From Anaerolineae bacterium (GTDB lineage Bacteria > Chloroflexota > Anaerolineae > Aggregatilineales > Phototrophicaceae): 61,556 nt of DNA. The position numbers were made by a program, and so were the translations under genes. Positions 34,716 to 41,502 of the stretch are shown here, in pieces. Positions within the stretch are counted from its first letter, which is position 1; each line of letters opens with the position of its first letter. The notes under the pieces were generated by a model. The model had not been told where the DNA came from, did not search any database, and saw only the letters and a list, made by a program, of their open reading frames with translations. The stretch covers positions 1-61,556 of the forward strand of contig JALOOG010000013.1 in NCBI GenBank assembly GCA_025454525.1, read 5' to 3'.

Positions 34716-34931
34716 ATGGCAGCGAGGGCGCAGGGAGTCGTTAAGTGGTTTAGCAATGAAAAAGGGTACGGGTTCATCCGACAGGAAGACGGGACGGATG
34801 TCTTTGTACATTATTCAGCGATTCAGTCAAAGGGGTATCGCTCATTGGCTGAGGGGCAAAGTGTCACCTTTGAGGTGATCGAAAGCGAAAAAGGCAAACA
34901 AGCAAGTAATGTGCTTTTGGTAGAAGCTTAA
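34716..34931 (+). CDS. cspA: cold-shock protein (CspA family)
   Basis: The 71-residue single cold-shock domain binds single-stranded RNA/DNA and melts mRNA structure. RNP1 is KGYGFIRQ (about 17-24) and RNP2 is DVFVHYSAI (about 28-36). AGGAGA lies before the ATG. A predicted leader of about 78 bases with a strong inverted repeat is consistent with the leader control seen in csp genes. The paralogue number in this genome is unknown; the symbol marks the family. Confidence 0.95.
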   Translation: MAARAQGVVKWFSNEKGYGFIRQEDGTDVFVHYSAIQSKGYRSLAEGQSVTFEVIESEKGKQASNVLLVEA

Positions 34932-34954
34932 AACCCAGTCGCTAAATTTTAACG

Positions 34955-34995
34955 TTGATCAGCGGTATGATCCCCTATAATGAAATGCCGCTGAT
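34955..34995 (+). promoter_or_regulatory. promoter of the IMPase-like gene with flanking inverted repeat
   Basis: TTGATC (34955-34960) and a perfect TATAAT (34976-34981), spacer 15. ATCAGCGG (34958-34965) and CCGCTGAT (34988-34995) are complementary and bracket the -10 box, an operator-like arrangement. Confidence 0.5.
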
Positions 34996-35033
34996 TAACT
35001 GGCATCAAGCCACCAAAGTTAAAGGATAGCGCC

Positions 35034-35846
35034 TTGGATTTAAATTTACAGGAGATTCGCCGGATCGCGGAGGAGATCGCATTAAATACGGCCCCCGTGT
35101 TGATGGATTACTATCAAAAACCGCTGCAATACACCAGCAAAACCTCGAAAGTCGATATTGTCACCGAAGCCGATAAAGCCAGCGAAGCGCGCATTGTAGC
35201 GCTATTGCAACAGCATTTTCCCGATCATCACATTGTGGGTGAAGAAGGCGGAGGCATGGGAGCGCCTGCTGAAACGGCCCGTTATTTTTGGTATGTTGAC
35301 CCCTTAGACGGCACGGTCAACTTTGCCAACCATATCCCGATGTTTTCGATCAGCTTAGCCCTCACCGATCGAGAGCGGCGGCCCTTAGTAGGAGTGGTCT
35401 ATCATCCGGTCGCGCATGAACTGTATAGCGGCGCGATCGGGCATGGGGCAACGCTCAACGATACGCCGTTACGCGTTTCCCAAGCGACTGAATTGATCAA
35501 TTCGGTGGTGGCCAGTGGTTTCCCCTACTCCAAAGCGATTGATCCCGATAACAATATACGTGAATGGGGTGAATTTGTCACACGGACACGCGGTACACGC
35601 CGCATGGGATCGGCCGCACTAGATATGTGCTATGTGGCGGCCGGACGCTATGATGGCTACTGGGAACAGAAATTGCACCCTTGGGATTACTTAGCAGGCG
35701 CGGTCTGTGTGCAGGAGGCCGGCGGCCAAGTCACCGATTACACGGGCAAGGATGACCCGTCAATCTATCAGCACGGTCGGATCGTTGCGAGTAACGGACA
35801 CATCCACGACGAGATGATCGCGTTGCTCGCATCAACCGCTAGTTAG
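35034..35846 (+). CDS. inositol monophosphatase family protein
   Basis: The 270-residue metal-dependent sugar phosphatase shows the family's binding residues: VDIVTEADKASE (about 41-52), GEEGG (about 70-74), DPLDGTVNFA (about 90-99) and HPWDYLAGA (about 216-224). Substrates in this family include inositol-1-phosphate, histidinol phosphate and PAP. The start is TTG 35034, preceded by AAAGGA at seven bases. The stop overlaps the convergent FHA gene by 8 bases. Confidence 0.9.
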   Translation: MDLNLQEIRRIAEEIALNTAPVLMDYYQKPLQYTSKTSKVDIVTEADKASEARIVALLQQHFPDHHIVGEEGGGMGAPAETARYFWYVDPLDGTVNFANHIPMFSISLALTDRERRPLVGVVYHPVAHELYSGAIGHGATLNDTPLRVSQATELINSVVASGFPYSKAIDPDNNIREWGEFVTRTRGTRRMGSAALDMCYVAAGRYDGYWEQKLHPWDYLAGAVCVQEAGGQVTDYTGKDDPSIYQHGRIVASNGHIHDEMIALLASTAS

Positions 35847-36528
35847 ACCGGAACAAGAGCAACGTCGCTCCCAAAGCGATCACATCTCCGTCATTGAGCA
35901 ACCGCCCTTTCTCGTTGACGGGGGTGTTATTGACCGTAGTGCCATTGGAACTGCCAAGATCCACAATCATCCACCGATCTTCAACACGGGTCACTTTGGC
36001 ATGAGGACGCGAAACCGACGGATCATATAAGCCGATCTGCCATTGATGATTTACAGTGGCACGGCCGATCAAAAATTCATCACGATTCAGATCGATCGTC
36101 TCACCTTCTTGGGGGCCGGTGGTGATCACCAATTTTCCGCCACCGCTATTGAGCATCGCCGCGATAAACGTGCCGGTTTCGCGGGCGCGTTGCACATCCT
36201 CATCGCTCACCACCGCCGAAAACAACAATTTTGGCACAAACAAGCGGATCTCATCCCCAGAAGCTAACGGAAATGCGTCCCCGATCTGTTGATCGTTCAC
36301 AAACGTGCCGTTAGCGCTACTCAGGTCGTTAAGCATAAACACCCCTTCACGGTAATTGATCACCGCATGTTGGCGCGAAACGTGCTGTTCCGGAATATAA
36401 ATATCATTGCTAGAAGCGCGTCCGATCGTCACGGTTGCGCCTTCTGTCAAAACATATTCCATGATCTCCCCGCTTTCGGGATGCTGCCATGTGATTTTCG
36501 CGATTCCTTGCATCACTTGTTGACTCAT
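35839..36528 (-). CDS. protein with two tandem FHA domains
   Basis: The 229-residue protein consists of two forkhead-associated domains. The first (about 22-100) has VTIGRASSND, VSRQHAVI and LSSANGTFVN; the second (about 130-225) has FLIGRATV, VSRPHAKV and LGSSNGTTVN. Both keep the Arg, Ser-Arg-x-His and Ser-x-Asn-Gly residues for phosphothreonine binding. A linker separates them. It could bridge two phosphorylated partners; no kinase is in the window. Confidence 0.92.
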   Translation of the reverse strand: MSQQVMQGIAKITWQHPESGEIMEYVLTEGATVTIGRASSNDIYIPEQHVSRQHAVINYREGVFMLNDLSSANGTFVNDQQIGDAFPLASGDEIRLFVPKLLFSAVVSDEDVQRARETGTFIAAMLNSGGGKLVITTGPQEGETIDLNRDEFLIGRATVNHQWQIGLYDPSVSRPHAKVTRVEDRWMIVDLGSSNGTTVNNTPVNEKGRLLNDGDVIALGATLLLFRSN

Positions 36529-36677
36529 AACACTTTCTACCCGTCCCGTTGATACACATCCTTTAGATTATGCCGCAATTTGCATCAGACGGGAAATAGG
36601 GTTTATGCTGATCTAAGTGACACAGGCGACACCGCCCACAACCTTTATGAGCTTTTCTAGCGTTAGAAGGATCAAAC

Positions 36678-37205
36678 ATGCGCGTACATTTGACCGAGAT
36701 CGAATTGATCGAAGGAGACATCACTCATCAAGACGTAGATGCCATCGTCAACGCCGCAAATTCATCCCTATTAGGCGGCGGGGGCGTGGACGGCGCGATC
36801 CATCGGGCGGCAGGCAAGGGATTGTTAGAGGAATGCCGTCGGTTAAACGGATGTCAAACCGGAGATGCTAAAATCACACAAGGGTATCTGCTTAAAGCCC
36901 GGCATGTAATTCATGCGGTGGGGCCAGTTTATGAGCGCAATAACCCGATCGTGCCTCAACAATTGGCGAGTGCGTATCGGCGTAGCTTAGAGGTCGCATT
37001 TGCACAGGGGATCACCACGATCGCCTTTCCGGCGATCAGTACGGGGGTGTATGGGTATCCGATGCGTGAAGCGGCGGAGATCGCTCTCCAGACGGTGATC
37101 GCATTTGTGCAGACGCAAGAACAGATCCGCTTGGTGCGATTTGTATTGTTCGGAAAAGCGGCGTTGATGACCTTTTCAGAGGTGCTTGAAACGTTAGCCC
37201 GCTAA
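36678..37205 (+). CDS. macrodomain protein (ADP-ribose / O-acetyl-ADP-ribose hydrolase type)
   Basis: The 175-residue MacroD-type domain has [20 protein letters not shown] (about 12-31), the catalytic-loop [14 protein letters not shown] (about 33-46) and the phosphate loop [12 protein letters not shown] (about 116-127). These residues bind ADP-ribose and remove it from proteins or deacetylate O-acetyl-ADP-ribose. AAGGA precedes the ATG. It is monocistronic with its own terminator; no ADP-ribosyltransferase or sirtuin lies nearby. Confidence 0.94.
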   Translation: MRVHLTEIELIEGDITHQDVDAIVNAANSSLLGGGGVDGAIHRAAGKGLLEECRRLNGCQTGDAKITQGYLLKARHVIHAVGPVYERNNPIVPQQLASAYRRSLEVAFAQGITTIAFPAISTGVYGYPMREAAEIALQTVIAFVQTQEQIRLVRFVLFGKAALMTFSEVLETLAR

Positions 37206-37212
37206 CATAAAA

Positions 37213-37240
37213 ACAAGGGGCCAATAGCCCCTTGTCTTGT
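37213..37240. terminator. bidirectional terminator between macrodomain and marR genes
   Basis: ACAAGGGGC (37213-37221) pairs with GCCCCTTGT (37227-37235), loop of five, with CTTGTT after it and AAAA before it, so it can serve both convergent genes. Confidence 0.75.
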
Positions 37241-37254
37241 TAAACAGGCTTGCC

Positions 37255-37710
37255 TTAGATTTGTTCGGGTTCAAGCGATTGTAAACCGGAAAGCACCCGT
37301 TGGAAGGCCTTGAAGTCCGCATCAGAGAACAACTGCTCAATGCGTTCATCTACGCGGGAGGTGGTTTCCATCACCACTTCACGGCATTCTTCGGCCTTGC
37401 TGGTCAAATAGATACGCACAGCGCGGCGATCACCGGGATCGGGGCGACGTTCGATCAATTCTTTGTCTTGGAGTTTATCCAAATTCGGGGTGAATGAGGT
37501 CGCGGCACGTCCGACGGCACGGGCTAATTCCGACGCATGTTGACCATCCCGCTCAAACAGCGCACGCAGGATGTACATTTCAATCACGCTTAATCCGGTC
37601 GCTTGCATTGAGTGACGGAAGATCTGATCCACATTCCGGAGCGCAATATCCAGATTGCACCAGATCGAACCATTAAAACGTAAATTGACATTGGGTTTGT
37701 TCGTGTTCAT
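37255..37710 (-). CDS. MarR family transcriptional regulator
   Basis: About 151 residues from ATG 37710, which has AGGTGG six bases before it; a GTG nine bases upstream is less likely. The winged-helix core is typical: SVIEMYILRALFERDGQHASELARAVGR, then FTPNLDKLQDKELIERRPDPGDRRAVRIYLT, with the D-x-R-x-x-x-V/I-x-L-T wing. MarR proteins are dimeric repressors responding to phenolics or oxidants. A CTGTAATTACAG palindrome lies 265 bases upstream and could be an operator of this or another regulator. Confidence 0.93.
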   Translation of the reverse strand: MNTNKPNVNLRFNGSIWCNLDIALRNVDQIFRHSMQATGLSVIEMYILRALFERDGQHASELARAVGRAATSFTPNLDKLQDKELIERRPDPGDRRAVRIYLTSKAEECREVVMETTSRVDERIEQLFSDADFKAFQRVLSGLQSLEPEQI

Positions 37711-37719
37711 TTTGACCAC

Positions 37720-38322
37720 CTAACTAAAATATGAATAGATTGAGTAGATACGTTTGCTGACAGCTTCAGCCCGCCATAGTAACAACTTGGTAAGTACACA
37801 TTTAAACGTTTACACAATTTCTAGGTGTGTTCCATGGATTACTTTGCGACTGCCCACGTATAGTATGACACCCCTATAACGAAATTGCAACGCTTAAAAT
37901 CATCCTCTGATACCTTCTAAGGGTGATCTTACGCTCATTTTGAAAAATGAGAAATTCCGCTCACCTCCGTAAAACTGTAATTACAGCTTTCATTTTAGCC
38001 GTTATTGTCACCATTTTAAAGCCTAAATATATGAAATGGTTAAACGGATAATCAGAAAACTATAAACAAATCGCCTTACGCATCGTTTGAAAGTCATGTA
38101 CCGTCGTGTTAGAACATTGTCATCGCATCCGTATCTATTATTTATCATTTATACCACCAAGATGTCGTATTGGCTATAGGGAAATGTTAAGAAATTGTCT
38201 GAGTTGACTAAGCGTCAAATGAGAAAAGTAAAGAAGTGGACAATTTGTTCTTAGGCTGGCCATGATTTTTGCGTTCAATAATCGCCAATTAAATTAGAAA
38301 GTAAACCCCAAAATGGACAATT
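37720..38322. other. AT-rich gene-free region between marR and nuoN
   Basis: About 600 bases, clearly richer in A+T than its flanks. GATC is almost absent (one seen), unlike in the genes. The only clear element is the palindrome CTGTAATTACAG at 37975-37986. No open frame, tRNA or long repeat was found. It probably contains the marR promoter and perhaps an unrecognised small RNA. Confidence 0.5.
37975..37986. promoter_or_regulatory. CTGTAATTACAG palindrome upstream of marR
   Basis: A perfect 12-base palindrome in the AT-rich region. Its core is shared with sites at 32302 and 34660. Confidence 0.35.
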
Positions 38323-38350
38323 AAAAAGAGAGGATCACTCCCCTCTTTTT
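38323..38350 (-). terminator. terminator of the nuo operon
   Basis: On the minus strand AAAAAGAG (38350-38343) pairs with CTCTTTTT (38330-38323), a 12-base loop with further partial pairing, followed by AATT. It starts 16 bases after the nuoN stop. Confidence 0.75.
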
Positions 38351-38365
38351 AAATCACAAGCGATG

Positions 38366-39889
38366 TTATCGCGGGAACATGGTCGCAAGGTTCACGGTAT
38401 TGACTAAATTAGTCGCTAACACAGGCAACAAGCCGAGGATCAATGTACCCGCAAACGAGGCATAGATCGCCCAGTTCACATATTGGCTTGCGCCGGGTAA
38501 CGCTTCACCTTCATCACCCACGGCCGCTTCATTTTCACGCAAGTACATATTCACGATGATTCGCACGTAATAATACGCGCTGACCACACTGGTTAACACA
38601 CCGATGATCGCCAAGGGGATCAGACCTGCCTCTAAAGTGACTTGGAACACCAACCATTTCCCAATGAATCCGGAAGTGGTCGGAATACCGATCAAGCTCA
38701 ACATAAAGAAGGCCATTAGGAACGCTAACAACGGTTGACGACGCGAAAGTCCGATAAAGTCGTCTAAAGTGACATTCGATCCATCGGTTTTTTCTAAGAC
38801 CATCGCCACAGCGAACGCGCCTAAGTTGGTGAAGGTATAAGCCAACAAATAGATCAAGGCGGCTTGTGCGGCTGAGTCACCTAGGCCGGCCGTGCCGGCC
38901 GCAGCTACGGCCATCAAGATATAGCCCGCGTGTGCGATCGATGAATAAGCCAACATGCGTTTGACATTGGTTTGTGCGATCGCCACAAAGTTCCCAAGAA
39001 TCAAAGTTGCAGCCGCGATCAACCATAACGTCGTTTGCCATACCGCGATCGTGCTTTCAGGTAAGGCTAAAGCAGGTAATGCGATGATCATCACACGCAA
39101 AAACGAGGCGAACCCGCCTAACTTGGCAACCACACTCATATAAGCGGTGACAGGAGTCGGCGCGCCTTCATAAACATCGGGTGTCCACATATGGAAGGGG
39201 ACGACCGCTACTTTAAAACCTAAGCCTACGACAAGTAAAGCTGTTCCAGCCAGTAAATACAAGCTAGAGGCGCTTTGTGTGGCGAGAATGCCCTCTACAG
39301 AGCTAAAAATTTCCGTTAAATTGGTCGTACCAGACGCACCATAGATCAACGCCGCCCCATACACCAGAAACGCACTAGAAAACGCGCCTAAGATGAAATA
39401 TTTCATGCCGCTTTCTTCTGAGCGCGCATCGTTGGGACGGAAGGCCGCCATGATATATAGCGGGATGCTCAACAACTCTAACGCCACAAAGATCACCACT
39501 AAGTCATTCGCGGCAGCCATGAACATCGCGCCTGTCGCAGAGAATAACAAGAGGATGTAATACTCTCCCCGCTCCATCTGGTGACGTTTGAGGTAATCAA
39601 TGCTCAACAAGATTGAGATCGCGGTCGCTACAATTACGGCGATATTGGAAAAGCCCGTGAATTGATCGGCGATAAACATGCCTTCAAGCGCGGTCGTGCT
39701 GCTATTGTAGGCAAACAGGTTAAAGATAAAACTGACCGCTAAACCGCCTAGCGCAAGCCAAGCGGTCAGGTATTTACGGTTTTTCGGAAGGAACAGATCC
39801 ACCAATAACAGCAGACACGTCCCTAAAGCGAGTGAGATCGCCGGGAAGGCCGCGCTAAGGTTTAACTGCTCCAGAGTTGGAATGTCCAT
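38366..39889 (-). CDS. nuoN: NADH-quinone oxidoreductase subunit N
   Basis: A 507-residue antiporter-like proton-pumping subunit of complex I, with about 14 membrane helices. Family motifs include FMAAANDLVVIFVALELLSIP (split here as helix 5), the pump-region lysine in GLGFKVAVVPFHMWTPDVYEG, and AYSSIAHAGY. Length is normal and no insertion is seen. AGGAG precedes the ATG at eight bases. It is the last gene of the operon, followed by the terminator. Confidence 0.96.
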   Translation of the reverse strand: MDIPTLEQLNLSAAFPAISLALGTCLLLLVDLFLPKNRKYLTAWLALGGLAVSFIFNLFAYNSSTTALEGMFIADQFTGFSNIAVIVATAISILLSIDYLKRHQMERGEYYILLLFSATGAMFMAAANDLVVIFVALELLSIPLYIMAAFRPNDARSEESGMKYFILGAFSSAFLVYGAALIYGASGTTNLTEIFSSVEGILATQSASSLYLLAGTALLVVGLGFKVAVVPFHMWTPDVYEGAPTPVTAYMSVVAKLGGFASFLRVMIIALPALALPESTIAVWQTTLWLIAAATLILGNFVAIAQTNVKRMLAYSSIAHAGYILMAVAAAGTAGLGDSAAQAALIYLLAYTFTNLGAFAVAMVLEKTDGSNVTLDDFIGLSRRQPLLAFLMAFFMLSLIGIPTTSGFIGKWLVFQVTLEAGLIPLAIIGVLTSVVSAYYYVRIIVNMYLRENEAAVGDEGEALPGASQYVNWAIYASFAGTLILGLLPVLATNLVNTVNLATMFPR

Positions 39890-39909
39890 GAATGGCGCTC
39901 CTAGCGTGA

Positions 39910-41496
39910 TTAGGGTGCTTCAGAGACGCTCGCGGCGTTTTCGACCACGATTTCGTCAATGTGCGGTTGGACATAGTTCACGATCGCCTCGGTGCTGGTG
40001 TCCATGGTGTTAAAGAAACCGACAGGTTGCAAACCAATCCAGAAGATCAACACCAAGATCGGGATCAAGACGGCGATTTCTTGCCAGTGCATCGGCTCAA
40101 GGTGCTTATTTTCCTCTTTATCCAGTTCACCCAAGTAAACTTTTTGGAACATGGCTAAGGTATATACCGCCGCTAAAATCACGCCCAAAGTAGCAAACAA
40201 GGCAAAGAAGAAGCCTAAGACCTCGCTCCCGAACGCGCCCATCAGGATCGTAAACTCACCGACAAAGCCGTTTAAGCCCGGTAGACCCATGCTGCTTAAC
40301 GAGACGATCAAGCTGATCGCACCGAATAACGGGAGCGCTTTCCAGATCCCGCCATAAGCGGCCATCAATTTGGTGTGACGGCGTTCATAGAGCATCCCGA
40401 CCAGCAAGAACAAGCCACCCGTGCTGATACCATGGTTGATCATTTGCAAGGTTGCGCCCTGTAAGCCTTGTGCGTTGAGTGCAAAAATGCCCAACACCAC
40501 AAAACCCATGTGACTCACCGATGAATAAGCGACCAATTTTTTCATGTCCACTTGGGCATAGCTCACCCACGCGCCGTAGATGATCCCAATCACAGCTAAA
40601 CCACCGACCACGGGGGCCCATGCAACCGACGCTTCTGGGAACAGCGGTAAGCAGAAACGCACAATGCCGTAAGTCCCCATTTTCAGCAAGACACCCGCTA
40701 GGATCACCGATCCGGCGGTGGGCGCTTGAACGTGAGCATCCGGTAGCCAGCTATGGAACGGCCACAGCGGCACTTTAATCGCAAAGGCGATCAAGAAGCC
40801 AAGGAATAAGAATGATTGGGTGCTAAACAGTCCGTCAAATGGGAAGCTGACTGCCCCACTCTGCACGGCGTTTACGATCTCCGGTAAAGCGAAAGTGCCG
40901 GCTTGTGTACCGACATACAACATCGCCAATAACATCAAGATAGAGCCGGCCATGGTGTAGAGGAAAAATTTGACCGCGGCATACACGCGATTTTCACTGC
41001 CCCAAATGCCGATCATGAAGTACATCGGGATCAAGGTGACTTCCCAGAAGATATAGAAGATCACCAAGTCTTGCGCGACAAATACGCCGATCATCGCCCA
41101 TTCCAAGAGAAGCATGAAGCCATAGTAGAGCGCTTCACGGCCGCGTTCATGGATCACATGAGAACGGAAAGACGCAAAGACCGCGATCGGGGTGATCACA
41201 GTCGTTAACAACACCAATAACAAACTGATGCCATCAATCCCGACATAGTAGCTGATGCCGTATTGGGGGAGCCAATCATTGCGTTGCACCAATTGGAGCG
41301 CGGGATCGGCCGAGTTGTAATTGGCCCACATCAATAACGACGCAAAAAAGGTCAAAATGCTAAAGGCAAAAGCGACCCATTTAAAGTTTTCACGGTTCTT
41401 TTCTGCATCTAGCAGCGCCATTCCCGCAATGATCGTCAGCCCAACCATCGGTAGAAACAGCGTCACGGTGGTCAGTGACAAACCTGTATTTTCCAT
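39910..41496 (-). CDS. nuoM: NADH-quinone oxidoreductase subunit M
   Basis: A 528-residue antiporter-like membrane subunit. Visible motifs are the Glu-containing helix FYIFWEVTLIPMYFMIG, the lysine helix AFAIKVPLWPFHSWLPDAH, and VAYSSVSHMGFV. These carry the conserved charged residues of the proton channel. Length is usual for the family, unlike NuoL and NuoJ. It lies between nuoL (6 bases) and nuoN (20 bases). Confidence 0.96.
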   Translation of the reverse strand: MENTGLSLTTVTLFLPMVGLTIIAGMALLDAEKNRENFKWVAFAFSILTFFASLLMWANYNSADPALQLVQRNDWLPQYGISYYVGIDGISLLLVLLTTVITPIAVFASFRSHVIHERGREALYYGFMLLLEWAMIGVFVAQDLVIFYIFWEVTLIPMYFMIGIWGSENRVYAAVKFFLYTMAGSILMLLAMLYVGTQAGTFALPEIVNAVQSGAVSFPFDGLFSTQSFLFLGFLIAFAIKVPLWPFHSWLPDAHVQAPTAGSVILAGVLLKMGTYGIVRFCLPLFPEASVAWAPVVGGLAVIGIIYGAWVSYAQVDMKKLVAYSSVSHMGFVVLGIFALNAQGLQGATLQMINHGISTGGLFLLVGMLYERRHTKLMAAYGGIWKALPLFGAISLIVSLSSMGLPGLNGFVGEFTILMGAFGSEVLGFFFALFATLGVILAAVYTLAMFQKVYLGELDKEENKHLEPMHWQEIAVLIPILVLIFWIGLQPVGFFNTMDTSTEAIVNYVQPHIDEIVVENAASVSEAP

Positions 41497-41502
41497 AACC
41501 TT

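Noticed and set aside
37720-38365. A tRNA or small RNA in the AT-rich gap
   Set aside because: No cloverleaf, TTC-type T-loop or terminator-linked transcript was recognisable; only a palindrome and the nuo terminator stand out.
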